From Streptomyces canus (lineage in GTDB: Bacteria > Actinomycetota > Actinomycetes > Streptomycetales > Streptomycetaceae): DNA of 64,000 nt. Below are positions 16,066 through 25,053 of this stretch, in pieces. Where the stretch lies: NCBI RefSeq assembly GCF_030815415.1, contig NZ_JAUSWW010000001.1:1302001-1366000 (forward strand). Direction: 5' to 3'. The first letter of the stretch is position 1. Every line of letters begins with the position of its first letter. Both the position numbers and the translations under genes were made by a program. The notes under the pieces were generated by a model. It did no database searches. It was not told the origin of the DNA and worked only from the letters and a program-made list of their open reading frames with translations.

Positions 16066-18000
16066 ATGCCGTCATCCGCCGGGCCCCGCTCCACGTCGTC
16101 GGTCAGTGAACTCGCCGTGAACAGAAGGGGGTTCCTTCGGACCTCCCTCGGTGTCTCGGCCGGCGTCCTGGCCGCGCCCACCTTCGCTTCGTGGCTCGGG
16201 GCCGCGGACGCGAAAGCCGCCACCGGTGCCGCCGCGTTCGTCGACGACTACAAGACCAACATCACGGCGAACCAGACCGCCGAGACCAACGCGGTGCTGC
16301 GGATCCTCGGCGGCTTCGCCGAGATCTGGAAGACCGGCGCCGCCTGGAACACCGGCACGCCGCTGCTGCCCGAGATCCTGCGCGCCAACATGCGCTACTG
16401 CGCCCGCCTCACGCAGGCGCGCACCGAGGCGCAGGCCAAGGAGGCGTTCGTCTACGACCGCCAGCACCAGAGCTACGCGATGATCGGCGCGCTCGGTCCG
16501 CTCGCCGACCTGTACCGGTCGGGCGCCAAGGCGGTCACGTCGATCACCAGCGCGCCGGACACCACACCCGCGACCACCATCAGCGACGCCGTCCCGGCCG
16601 GTGCGCCCTCGGGGTCCGCGATCGGCGCCGGCTCGTACACCTCGGACCTCGGCCTGGTCGCCAAGCTGGTCGACACCGTGCGCGGCCCGTTCGCCTCCGG
16701 CAACCCGGCCAAGTTCGCCTTCCAGTACCCGCGTCCGTGGCGCATGAACGAGGACAGCGAGGTCGTCGACACCGGGAGGACCGACGCGCTCGGCTTCCCC
16801 GTGTACGACTCGGACGTGGTCGTCGTGACCCAGCTGCTGCGTCAGCGCGGCACCAACGCGGCCGAGGACGGCGGCTTCCCCAGCGGCCACACCAACGCCT
16901 TCCACCTGGCGGCGCTGGCGTTCGCGTACGCCGTTCCCGAGCGGTTCCAGGAGCTGGTGACCCGCGCCTTCGAGCTCAGCCACACCCGGATCATGTCGGG
17001 CATGCACTCCACGGTCGACGTCCTCGGCGGCCGCGTCATGGCCACCGCCCTGGCCGCCGCCGCCCTCGCCGACCCGGCCAACGCCGACCTCAAGGCGGCA
17101 GCCCGCGCCCAGGCCCTCGCCTACTTCGAGGCGCGGACCGGCTCGACGGCGGACACGCTCTTCGCCTACGCCCACTCCGACGCCTCGGACGCGTACGCCG
17201 ACCGCGACGACAACGCCTGCCTGGTCGGGCCCAAGCTGACGTACGTCCTCACCCGTCGGGGCCGCAGCACACCGCTGACCGTGCCGAAGGGCGCCGAGGT
17301 GCTGCTGGAGACGCGTCTGCCGTACCTGGACGCCGAGCAGCGGCGCGAGGTGCTGCGCACGACCGCGCTGCCCTCCGGGTACGTCCTGCTGGACGGCTTC
17401 GAGCAGTGGGGCCGGCTCAACCTGTTCGCCGCGGCGGACGGTTACGGCTCCTTCGACATCGACGTGAGCGTCGCGCTCGACGCCTCGGCCGGTGGCTTCG
17501 GCGGGGCCGACACCTGGCGCAACGACATCGACGGCGACGGCTCGCTGACCAAGCGCGGCACCGGCACCCTCACCCTGACCGGCCACAACCGGTACACGGG
17601 TGGCACCGTGGTGCGCGAGGGCGTCCTGTCCGCCGCCTCGGCGCACGCCCTCGGCCACGGCGACGTACGGGTGTCGGGCGGCACGCTGCGGGTGGCCACC
17701 AAGTCGTCGGTGCAGATCCACGGGACGTACGCCCAGGAGTCCTCGACGCTCGACGTGACGCTGCGTTCGGGCCGCGGTCCCGCCCTGGAGGTGACGCGGC
17801 GCGCGGTGCTCGGCGCGGGCAGCGTGCTGTCGCTGCGGCTCGACGCCGACAAGCCGCCGGCGGCCGGGAGCGTGGTGCGCGTGCTCGACGCCGCGGGACT
17901 GCGCGGCCGGTTCGACCAGGTGGAGCTGAACTCCGACACGCTGCGGGCCGTACCCGTCTACACGGCGGAAGGTCTGTCGGTACGACTCCTGAAGCGGTGA
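16066..18000 (+). CDS. Tat-exported PAP2-superfamily phosphatase with autotransporter-type repeat
   Basis: A 644-residue exported protein. The N terminus NRRGFLRTSLGVSAGVLAAPTFASWLG is a twin-arginine signal. The PAP2/haloperoxidase motifs are GFPSGHTNAFHLAAL (about residue 270) and HTRIMSGMHSTVDVLGGRVM (about residue 310). From about residue 495, a GTGTLTLTGHNRYTGGTVVREGVLSAASAHALGHGDVRVSGGTL stretch matches the autotransporter-associated beta-strand repeat, followed by a beta-rich tail. It probably dephosphorylates a soluble or surface phosphoester. GAGAGG lies upstream of the ATG. Why a Gram-positive phosphatase carries this repeat is unknown; it may hold the enzyme on the cell surface. 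Confidence 0.88.
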   Translation: MPSSAGPRSTSSVSELAVNRRGFLRTSLGVSAGVLAAPTFASWLGAADAKAATGAAAFVDDYKTNITANQTAETNAVLRILGGFAEIWKTGAAWNTGTPLLPEILRANMRYCARLTQARTEAQAKEAFVYDRQHQSYAMIGALGPLADLYRSGAKAVTSITSAPDTTPATTISDAVPAGAPSGSAIGAGSYTSDLGLVAKLVDTVRGPFASGNPAKFAFQYPRPWRMNEDSEVVDTGRTDALGFPVYDSDVVVVTQLLRQRGTNAAEDGGFPSGHTNAFHLAALAFAYAVPERFQELVTRAFELSHTRIMSGMHSTVDVLGGRVMATALAAAALADPANADLKAAARAQALAYFEARTGSTADTLFAYAHSDASDAYADRDDNACLVGPKLTYVLTRRGRSTPLTVPKGAEVLLETRLPYLDAEQRREVLRTTALPSGYVLLDGFEQWGRLNLFAAADGYGSFDIDVSVALDASAGGFGGADTWRNDIDGDGSLTKRGTGTLTLTGHNRYTGGTVVREGVLSAASAHALGHGDVRVSGGTLRVATKSSVQIHGTYAQESSTLDVTLRSGRGPALEVTRRAVLGAGSVLSLRLDADKPPAAGSVVRVLDAAGLRGRFDQVELNSDTLRAVPVYTAEGLSVRLLKR

Positions 18001-18092
18001 CCCCCTGAGGGGCGGGAGCTGATGCAGAGTAGGCGCATGAGGCGTCTCCGCATCGCTCCCGCCCCCTCGCGGCCCACGTCATCGCGGGGCGG

Positions 18093-19766
18093 ATGATGGC
18101 GCGCGAACTGCACCCGGTCCTCGAACCGCAGACGCCCCCCGACGTACCCGCCCCGCGGCCGGCGGGACGGTCCGGCAGGCCCTGGCTCGTGCCGCTCCTC
18201 GTCGTGCTGCTGCTCGCCCAGATGGCCTTCGCCATGGTGACCACCGCCGTGCAGCAGACGCCGACCATCGACGAGCCCGTGTACGTGGGCACCGCCGCCG
18301 ACTCCTTGCACGCCCACGAGATCCGCTACAACCCCGAACACCCGCCTCTGGGAAAGCTCGTCATAGCGGTCGGGGTGGCCCTCGCCGATCCGCGCTACGA
18401 CCCCTCCTTCAGCGGCGATCAGGGGCAGGTCGGGCGGCATCTGCTGTACGAGTCCGGCAACGACCCCTGGCAGGTGATGCTGTGGGCCCGGCTGCCGGTG
18501 ATCGTGCTGACGCTGGCGTTCGGGCTGGTGGTCCTCGCCTTCGCCCGTGAACTCGCCGGCCCTGCGGGCGGGTTGGTGGCGCTCGCCCTGTACGCCTTCT
18601 CCCCCGACGTGATCGCGCACGGCTCGCTGGCCACCCTCGACGTGCCCACGGCCGGCTTCCTGCTGACGTCGGTGTGGCTGCTGTGGCGGGCGCGCCTGCG
18701 GCCGCGGCTGTACGTGCCGCTCGCCGGGCTTGCCGCCGGGGCGGCGCTGGCGACGAAGATGAGCGCACTGGCAGCCGTTCCGGTGCTGCTGGCACTGGCC
18801 GCCTGGTCGGTGTGGCGCCACGACTCCCACGACCGTCGCAGGGCGCTCGCGCGGGCGACCGCTGCGGCGGGTGTCGTGGCGGTGGCCGCGATCGCCGTCG
18901 TATGGCTCTCCTATCTGGTGGTGGATCCGCGGCTGCGCTGGAGTCCGCAGCAGCATGTGCCCGCCGTGCACGGTCTGCGGGCGCTGCTCGTCGATCTGAT
19001 GCCGTTCCCGGAGGCCTACCGGGACGGGATGCGGGTGCAGTTCGGCTTCGAGAACCATCCGTGGCAGGGGTTCCTGTTCGGGCGGCTCTACACCGGCTCC
19101 CTCTGGTACTACCTGCCGGCCGCGCTGCTGGTGAAGACCCCGCTCGGCATGCTCGCCCTGTGGGCCGCCGGCGCCGTCGCCCTCGTGGCGGTACGGCGGC
19201 TGCGGCCCGCGGCGCCCTATCTGCTGGCCCCCACCGTCGTGCTGCTCGCCGCGGCCATGACCGGTTCCCGGGACTTCGGCACCCGGTACGCCCTGTTCGT
19301 GCCGATGTTCCTGGCGGTGGCGGCGGCCGGTGTGCTCGCGGTGCGACGGCGGTGGGCCGTGGTCGCGGCGGCGGCGCTGGTGCTGTTCGTCGCGGTCAGC
19401 TCGGTGCGTACGTTCCCCTACTATCTGCCGTACTCCAACGAGGCGTTCGGCGGACCGGCGAACACGCGTCTGCGGCTGCACGACTCCAACGTGGACTGGG
19501 GCCAGGATCTGGGCCGCCTCGCCGACCGGCTGCGCGAGCGGTATCCGGCGGAGACGATCTGGCTCGTCTACAAGGGCAGTGGTGTGCCGTCGTACTACGG
19601 CATCGACGCATCCGATCCGCGCCGGGTCCCCCCGGAGGACGTGCACGGACTGCTGGTGGTGTCCGACTCCTCGGTCGCCAAGGCCACGGGCCGACTGGCC
19701 GAGTTGATCGACAGCAGCCGCTCGATCGATCAAGTCGGTCACTCGATCACGATCTATCGACGGTGA
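18093..19766 (+). CDS. GT39 (protein O-mannosyltransferase-like) membrane glycosyltransferase
   Basis: A 557-residue polytopic GT-C protein. After a proline-rich cytoplasmic tail and the first span comes TPTIDEPVYVGTAADSLHAHEIRYNPEHPPLGKL, with the conserved Asp-Glu pair and the HPPL motif of PMT family enzymes; DSNVDWGQDLGRLADRLRE in the C-terminal external domain is also typical. It probably moves a sugar from a polyprenyl phosphate to an exported acceptor. ATGs at 18093 and 18096 are equivalent. It follows the exported phosphatase by 92 bp and may be co-transcribed with it. Confidence 0.85.
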   Translation: MMARELHPVLEPQTPPDVPAPRPAGRSGRPWLVPLLVVLLLAQMAFAMVTTAVQQTPTIDEPVYVGTAADSLHAHEIRYNPEHPPLGKLVIAVGVALADPRYDPSFSGDQGQVGRHLLYESGNDPWQVMLWARLPVIVLTLAFGLVVLAFARELAGPAGGLVALALYAFSPDVIAHGSLATLDVPTAGFLLTSVWLLWRARLRPRLYVPLAGLAAGAALATKMSALAAVPVLLALAAWSVWRHDSHDRRRALARATAAAGVVAVAAIAVVWLSYLVVDPRLRWSPQQHVPAVHGLRALLVDLMPFPEAYRDGMRVQFGFENHPWQGFLFGRLYTGSLWYYLPAALLVKTPLGMLALWAAGAVALVAVRRLRPAAPYLLAPTVVLLAAAMTGSRDFGTRYALFVPMFLAVAAAGVLAVRRRWAVVAAAALVLFVAVSSVRTFPYYLPYSNEAFGGPANTRLRLHDSNVDWGQDLGRLADRLRERYPAETIWLVYKGSGVPSYYGIDASDPRRVPPEDVHGLLVVSDSSVAKATGRLAELIDSSRSIDQVGHSITIYRR

Positions 19767-19837
19767 CCGCACAACCCCTGGTCACAACAGTGTGTGGGCT
19801 ATGTTGAGGCACTGTGGAAGACAAAGGAGGCGCACCC

Positions 19838-20761
19838 GTGCCATCGCCGCAGCAGGCACGCGCACAGGCATCCGCGATCACCTCGGGCAAGTCGGTTCCG
19901 GAGGCCGAGGCCTCCCCGACCTCCCAGCTCAGGGCCCTCTTCGACCGGCCCCGGCTCTCCCCGGGGCAGCGCCGTATCGCCCAGTACCTGATCGAGCACA
20001 TCACCGAGGCGGCCTTCCTTTCGATCACCGATCTCGCCGAGCGGGTGGGCGTGAGCCAGCCCTCGGTGACACGGTTCGCCGCGGCGGTGGGCTTCAGCGG
20101 TTACCCCGCGCTGCGGGAGAAGCTCCAGTCCATCGCCCTCGGCACCCTGGCGGGGGGTCCGGCGGCGGCCGACGAGAACAGCGGCAACGAGTTGCAGGCC
20201 GCGGTCGACGCCGAGATCGAGAACCTGGAGAACCTGCGGCGCGACTTCGCCGACCCCGACCAGCTCATCGACCTGGGCCGCAAGCTGTCGCAGTCGACCC
20301 CGCTGACCGTGCTCGGGGTGCGCATCTCGGTGTCGCTGGCGGAGTACTTCGCCTACGCCGCACGCCGCGTCCATCCCGACGTACGGCTGGTGACCCTGGG
20401 CGGCAGCGTCGCCTACGACGCGCTCCTGCAGTCGCGCGAGGCGGGCGGCACCTGGGTGCTGGCGTTCTCCATGCCCCGGCATGCGCAGGAGACCCTCACG
20501 GCCGTGCGGGTCGCGCGCAGCGCGGGGCTGCGCGTCGCCCTCATCACGGACCTGGCACTCGGCCCGGTCGCCGACGAGGCGGACATCGTCTTCGCCACCG
20601 GCACCGGCTCCCGCCTGGTCTTCGACTCCTACGCCGCCCCCGGGGTGATGGCCGCCGCACTGCTCCAGGCCATGACCGACGCCGACCCCGAGCGGACCCA
20701 GGCCCGCCTCGAGGAGTACGAGCAGATCTCCGACCAGCACCAGTTCTTCCTGCGCGACTGA
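19838..20761 (+). CDS. MurR/RpiR-family transcriptional regulator
   Basis: A 307-residue regulator with an N-terminal HTH (LSPGQRRIAQYLIEHITEAAFLSITDLAERVGVSQPSVTRFAAAVGFSGYPALREKL) and a C-terminal SIS phosphosugar-binding domain (TPLTVLGVRISVSLAEYFAYAARR; WVLAFSMPRHAQETLTAVRVARSAG; VALITDLALGPVADEADIVFATG). The family senses phosphosugars. The GTG at 19838 has AAGGAGG seven bases upstream and is preferred over the GTG at 19814. No catabolic genes are adjacent, so the target cannot be read from context. Confidence 0.88.
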   Translation: MPSPQQARAQASAITSGKSVPEAEASPTSQLRALFDRPRLSPGQRRIAQYLIEHITEAAFLSITDLAERVGVSQPSVTRFAAAVGFSGYPALREKLQSIALGTLAGGPAAADENSGNELQAAVDAEIENLENLRRDFADPDQLIDLGRKLSQSTPLTVLGVRISVSLAEYFAYAARRVHPDVRLVTLGGSVAYDALLQSREAGGTWVLAFSMPRHAQETLTAVRVARSAGLRVALITDLALGPVADEADIVFATGTGSRLVFDSYAAPGVMAAALLQAMTDADPERTQARLEEYEQISDQHQFFLRD

Positions 20762-21210
20762 CACGGCGGCCCGACACCGCCCCTCCCGGCCCTCTCCGGC
20801 CACACCCGACGAACCAGATCACCAAGGGATCAATCGCCTTATTTCACGCATGAATGTTTTCATACGTCTTGCAAACCGGACGGCATATATAAATACTGCT
20901 CACGGATCGCCCCCGGCCGCTCTCGGGGCGCGTTCCGCACCCCCGTCCCCACCCTTCGCAACAGCCCGCAGAAAGCCGACGGTCCGCCCATGCGCACGCC
21001 GCACCATCCGCCGCGCAGGCGCCGTCTGCCGTCCGGGCCCCTGCGCGAACACCCGAAGCCGCCGCCACCTACCCGCGACGGCGCCTCGGGTGTTCGGACG
21101 GGCATCGCCTCGGCGAGCGCCCGCGGCGGCCCCGGCCATCCCCTAGGCCGGGGCCGCCCATACCCGTCGGACCACCCCCTCCTGACGCCGCACACCCGGA
21201 AGAGACGGCC
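20762..21210 (+). promoter_or_regulatory. 449-base leader region with AT-rich promoter and hairpin
   Basis: No gene is supported here. The AT-rich island at 20838-20898 carries an inverted repeat ATGAA-TGTT-TTCAT (20850-20863), TTGCAA (20869-20874) and TATAAA (20888-20893), and is the likely promoter of the downstream small gene. It is followed by about 300 bases of GC-rich leader containing the strong hairpin listed separately. Confidence 0.5.
21125..21158 (+). terminator. Strong leader hairpin upstream of a small gene
   Basis: Perfect 13-bp arms (GGCGGCCCCGGCC and its complement) around ATCCCCTA, 52 bases before the ATG at 21211 and about 230 bases after the predicted promoter. There is no U-run. 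It may be an attenuator or RNA-stability element of this transcript, or the terminator of transcription coming from the RpiR gene. Confidence 0.55.
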
Positions 21211-21594
21211 ATGACTCCCATGACTCTGACGACCACGCGCATCAGCCCGGACTGGCCCTGCCAGGTCAAGACTCCCGGCAGCTACGACTGGGAGCGCTCG
21301 GCGGCGAAGTGGCTGCGCGAACTGGTGCCGGCCCGCTACGCCAGCTATCCGGCGCTGATCCGCCACCCCGTGCTGCTGGCCCGGCACGCGCACATCCAGG
21401 TCCAGCAGGAGATCCGGGTCGCCCGCACCGCCCTCCAGACCGCCCGCGCCGACCTTCCGGGGCTCGGGCTGCCCGAGTCGGTCATCGAACACACGATCAA
21501 GCTGTACGCGGCCGAAGTCCTTCAGCTGCAGCACATCGCCCGCAGCGTACGGGCGGTTTCCCAGGCTCTCGTCGAGCACAGCGCCGGACGTTGA
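21211..21594 (+). CDS. Small hypothetical protein
   Basis: A 127-residue soluble protein, MTPMTLTTTRISPDWPCQVKTPGSYDWERSAAKW..., with a long helical C-terminal half (IQVQQEIRVARTALQTARADL; ESVIEHTIKLYAAEVLQLQHIARSVRAVSQALVEH), possibly helical-bundle or coiled-coil. No family is recognised. GGAAGAGA precedes the ATG. It lies 76 bases upstream of the ANTAR-PP2C protein in the same orientation and may share its transcript, which would suggest a role in the same signalling path. Confidence 0.65.
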   Translation: MTPMTLTTTRISPDWPCQVKTPGSYDWERSAAKWLRELVPARYASYPALIRHPVLLARHAHIQVQQEIRVARTALQTARADLPGLGLPESVIEHTIKLYAAEVLQLQHIARSVRAVSQALVEHSAGR

Positions 21595-21670
21595 CCAGGG
21601 CGCACTTTCGAGTGAAACCGGTCCTGACAAGGCGGCGATCGCACCGGGCTGCGTATGCGATGCTCGTCGC

Positions 21671-24040
21671 GTGACGAGCGAGCCCGCCAGCCCAGCGGAG
21701 TCCGGCGCCCCCGACACGGTCGCGCTGGCCAAGATCGTCGCCCGCCAGCGTGCCGAGATGGACCGGCTGCGCGACCAGGCGGCGACCTCGGCTGTCGTGG
21801 AACGGGCCAAGGGCGCCCTGATGGCACTGACCGGGTGCTCCCCGGACGCCGCCGGCGAGGAGTTGGTGCAGCGCGCGAAGGCGGCACGCCACACGCTGCT
21901 GGAGGAGTGCTGGATCACCCTCGGCGGCCTGGTCCCGCCGGACCCGACCGCCGCCGCGGACACACCGGGACAGGACGCCGTCATCCACGCCTTCCGGGAC
22001 CCGGCGGCCGACGACGCCCTCGACCTCGGCCGCCTCGGCCGGGCCCTCGCCGGCATCGGCACCCCACAGGATCTCGCCCGGTGCCTGCTCGAACATCTGA
22101 CGGCCGGCACGGAGTCGGACGCGGTGATGATCTTCGCCCGGCTGCCCGCCGGGGCGCTCGAACTGGTCGGGCACGCCGGCATCGACGAGACCCTGGCCGC
22201 CCAGTGGCGCCAGGTGCCGCCGCTGAGCGGGATCGCCGCGCTCGACGCGCTGCGCACCGGGGAACCGCGCTGGCTTGAGGACATCGAGACCGACCGCGAG
22301 CGGTACCTGCTCATCGGAGATCCTCCCGAACGCTGGCTCTCCTGTGCCTGGATCCCCGTGATCACCAGGGATCGGGCCGACGTCTGCATCGGGGTCCTGC
22401 GCACCCGCGGCGCAGAGTTCACCCCGGCCGTCCGGGAGCATCTGCTCGCCGTCGCGCGGCTGTGCGCCGGCCGGCTGCGCGCGTTCGAACCACGCCGGGG
22501 ACCGTCCACCGACGCCGCCGTGGACGCCGTACAGACGGTGTTCGACGCGCTGCCGGGCTCGACCATGCTGCTCACCCCGCTGCGTGCCCCGTCCGGTGAG
22601 GTCGAGGACTACCGCATCGAGGCCGCGACCGAGGAGACGTTCGACGCCCTCGGCCGTACCGGGCGGGACCTGCTCGGTCTGCGACTGCTGGAGTGCTTCC
22701 CCACGCTCGCCGGTGACCCGCTGTGGGAGGGGTGCCGGCACACGCTGGCCACCGGAGAGGCGTACGACGGAGCGCCGTTCGCACAACAGGAGGTGGTGGC
22801 GGGCGTCGCGGAGTTGTCCACCTACACCGTGCGGGTCACCCGGCTGGGCGGCGGACTGGCCGTCAGCTGGCTGCGGCACGACTCCTCCGACCGGCAGGAG
22901 CAGCGGCTGGCCGACGTCCAGCGGCTGGGGAACCTCGGCTGGGCGAACTGGAACCTGATCACGCATGACGTCAGCTGGTCGTCGCAGGTCTACACCGTGC
23001 TCGACCGGGAGCCCGCGGCCGGTCCGGTGCGCCTGACCGCACTGCGCGACCTCGCGGTGCCCGAGGACGCACCCGCCCTGACCCAGGCCGTCGGCGAACT
23101 CATGCGCCGGGGCCGGCCGTGCGCCATGCCGTTCCGGATCAGGGCCGCGGACGGGATCCGGCATCTGCGGCTCGTCGCCGAGGCGGTCACCGACGTCCAC
23201 GGCACGCCCGTCGAGGTGCACGGCTTCGTCCAGGACCTGACCGCACAGCGCAGCGCCGAACTGGCCCTCGTCGAGAGCGAGCAGGCGATCGTGACCCAGC
23301 ACGACGTCCTGCGCGCCGAACGCACGCTGGCCGCCCGGCTCCAGCACGCCCTGCTGCCCCTGCCGACCCGGCCCGTACAGCCGGCCGGGCTGCAGGTCGA
23401 AGTCGCCTATCTGCCCGCCCAGTCCGGGATCCATGTCGGCGGCGACTGGTTCAGCGCCATAGAACTTCCCGACGGCGACGCCCTGTTCGTCGTCGGTGAC
23501 GTCGCCGGACACGGCATCGACGCCGTCGCCACGATGGCCCAGCTCCGCTTCACCGCCAAGGGCATGGTCATCACGGGCTCTTCGCTGACCGGTGCGCTCA
23601 CCCGGCTCAACACCCTGCTGCTGCACTCCCGCGACACCCACGGCACGGCCACCCTGATCCTGGCCCGCTACACCCCCGACCAGCACCGCCTGGTGTGGGC
23701 GCAGGCCGGGCATCCGGCGCCGCTCCTGCTGCGCGCCGGCGAGGCCCGCTATCTGGACCGGCCCGGCGGCATGCTCCTCGGGGCGAGCTCCGCACCGCAC
23801 TTCCAGGAGGCCGAGTGCGTGCTCGAACCGGGCGACCGGCTGCTGCTGTACACGGACGGTCTGGTCGAGCGGCCCTCGGAGGGCATCGACCGGGGCTTCA
23901 CGCGGCTCGCCGAGGCCTTGGTGACCCACCAGGGCGATGAGTCCGGCTCCCTGGGGTCGGTGCTGGCGGACCTGCTGGACGGTGATCGGCGGGACGACGT
24001 GTGTGTCGTCGACATCCGGGTGCCGTTGGCCGACCTCTAG
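21671..24040 (+). CDS. ANTAR-GAF-PAS-SpoIIE (PP2C) phosphatase
   Basis: A 789-residue cytoplasmic signalling protein. Order of domains: ANTAR-like RNA-binding helices (about 26-80: VVERAKGALMALTGCSPDAAGEELVQRAKAARH), GAF (about 115-275), two PAS-like modules (about 285-400 and 425-525) and a C-terminal SpoIIE/PP2C serine phosphatase (about 555-789) with its metal-binding motifs GGDWFSAIEL, VVGDVAGHG, LLYTDGLVERP and RDDVCVVDI intact. Such proteins in Streptomyces dephosphorylate anti-anti-sigma factors. An ANTAR helix bundle at the front is an added possible output to RNA. The GTG at 21671 starts the frame. Confidence 0.9.
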   Translation: MTSEPASPAESGAPDTVALAKIVARQRAEMDRLRDQAATSAVVERAKGALMALTGCSPDAAGEELVQRAKAARHTLLEECWITLGGLVPPDPTAAADTPGQDAVIHAFRDPAADDALDLGRLGRALAGIGTPQDLARCLLEHLTAGTESDAVMIFARLPAGALELVGHAGIDETLAAQWRQVPPLSGIAALDALRTGEPRWLEDIETDRERYLLIGDPPERWLSCAWIPVITRDRADVCIGVLRTRGAEFTPAVREHLLAVARLCAGRLRAFEPRRGPSTDAAVDAVQTVFDALPGSTMLLTPLRAPSGEVEDYRIEAATEETFDALGRTGRDLLGLRLLECFPTLAGDPLWEGCRHTLATGEAYDGAPFAQQEVVAGVAELSTYTVRVTRLGGGLAVSWLRHDSSDRQEQRLADVQRLGNLGWANWNLITHDVSWSSQVYTVLDREPAAGPVRLTALRDLAVPEDAPALTQAVGELMRRGRPCAMPFRIRAADGIRHLRLVAEAVTDVHGTPVEVHGFVQDLTAQRSAELALVESEQAIVTQHDVLRAERTLAARLQHALLPLPTRPVQPAGLQVEVAYLPAQSGIHVGGDWFSAIELPDGDALFVVGDVAGHGIDAVATMAQLRFTAKGMVITGSSLTGALTRLNTLLLHSRDTHGTATLILARYTPDQHRLVWAQAGHPAPLLLRAGEARYLDRPGGMLLGASSAPHFQEAECVLEPGDRLLLYTDGLVERPSEGIDRGFTRLAEALVTHQGDESGSLGSVLADLLDGDRRDDVCVVDIRVPLADL

Positions 24041-24054
24041 CACCGCTTCCGTTT

Positions 24055-24156
24055 TCACTCGTCGCCGCGATGACGCCAGCACCACAACGCGCCCACGACG
24101 AGGGCCAGCAGGAAGACGGCGGGCAGTACGAGGCCCGGGATGCGGGAGACGCTCAT
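24055..24156 (-). CDS. Possible 33-residue single-span membrane peptide
   Basis: An unlisted small frame encoding MSVSRIPGLVLPAVFLLALVV followed by GALWCWRHRGDE and a stop: a short basic N terminus, one 20-residue hydrophobic helix and a charged tail. An alternative ATG two codons upstream (24162) is in frame. There is only a weak GAAAG site. It lies convergently against the phosphatase gene. It may be a real small membrane protein or chance. Confidence 0.35.
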   Translation of the reverse strand: MSVSRIPGLVLPAVFLLALVVGALWCWRHRGDE

Positions 24157-24253
24157 CGGCATGGCTTTCGGCTCGGACGGGTGCGTCCATCGTGAGGCCC
24201 GTCGCCGCAGGGTCCCGAGCTCTTTCCCCTTGTGTTACCCGCCGTTCGAGAGG

Positions 24254-24883
24254 TCAGCCCGTACGAGACTCCAGTGCGAGCCGGGTGTCATCGCCGTACA
24301 CGCCGGTCTCGTCGCCCCGGATGCCGTACCAGACCTGGAAGCGGGCCACGGCCTCGGTGAGGACGGCATCGTAGGTCCCGCTGGTGGAGCCGTTCTCGTA
24401 GACGTTCGGGATACGCAGCAGGCGTTGCTGAAGGTCGGTCACCTCGGGGCCGCTGGCACCTTCGCGCAGGGTGCCGGGCCCGTCGGGGTCGGTGACGGCC
24501 GGGGTGGTCGCGGCGGAGGGAGTCGGTGTGGCGGACGGCGGGGGCGCCGCGGTGGCGTCGCCGCGGCCCGGCAGCAGGAGGGCGCAGCCGAAGCCGATGA
24601 GCGCCGCCGCGCTCACGCCGACCACGATGGCGGCGCGCCGCAGGCCGGGGCCGAAGCCGAAGGGGCGGGCGCCGTCGCCGGCGGGGACGGGCGGCAGTTC
24701 CTGTGTCTCGTCCTCGGTGCCGGACAGCCGTCGCGGCATCACCACGGACTCGTAGCGGGTGCTCTCCTGCGGCGGTTCCCTGAAGAGTTCCGCCAGGGCG
24801 TCGGTGCGACGGGGGCGCAGCACCCGGATCGGTTCCAGGGGCAGGGGGTCCCGCGGCTGACCGCGCTCGGGGGGTGTCGGCAT
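24254..24883 (-). CDS. Membrane-anchored peptidoglycan-binding domain protein
   Basis: A 209-residue protein. It has a cytoplasmic proline-rich stretch, one transmembrane helix at about residues 85-105 (AAIVVGVSAAALIGFGCALLLPG), a Pro/Thr/Ser-rich external linker, and a C-terminal PG_binding_1 domain (GPEVTDLQQRLLRIPNVYENGSTSGTYDAVLTEAVARFQVWYGI..TGVYGDDTRLALES). It is expected in the membrane with the domain touching the wall. AGGAG lies seven bases before the ATG at 24883. It is transcribed away from the PL8 gene across a 170-base promoter gap. Confidence 0.85.
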   Translation of the reverse strand: MPTPPERGQPRDPLPLEPIRVLRPRRTDALAELFREPPQESTRYESVVMPRRLSGTEDETQELPPVPAGDGARPFGFGPGLRRAAIVVGVSAAALIGFGCALLLPGRGDATAAPPPSATPTPSAATTPAVTDPDGPGTLREGASGPEVTDLQQRLLRIPNVYENGSTSGTYDAVLTEAVARFQVWYGIRGDETGVYGDDTRLALESRTG

Positions 24884-24985
24884 CTCGCTCTCCTTCCGTC
24901 CCGTACCCAGGGGCCGGGTCCGTCCCCTCGCGGAGTGATACGCGGCCACGGCCCGGTGAGTTCAGCGGATCCACCCACCGACAAA

Positions 24986-25034
24986 CGATCGATACGCTCA
25001 GCTTGGTGTGAGCTATTGAGCGTTTGATCGATAC
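24986..25034. promoter_or_regulatory. Repeated operator-like elements before the PL8 lyase
   Basis: Direct repeats of GATCGATAC start at 24987 and 25026. Inside them lies an inverted repeat ACGCTCA (24994-25000) / TGAGCGT (25017-25023) separated by 16 bases. The same heptamer, TGAGCGTT, occurs in the promoter of the locus B importer. Together they suggest a shared operator for the DeoR/LacI-type regulator at 34992-36083. Confidence 0.55.
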
Positions 25035-25053
25035 TGTGCTAGAAACCGCCGTC

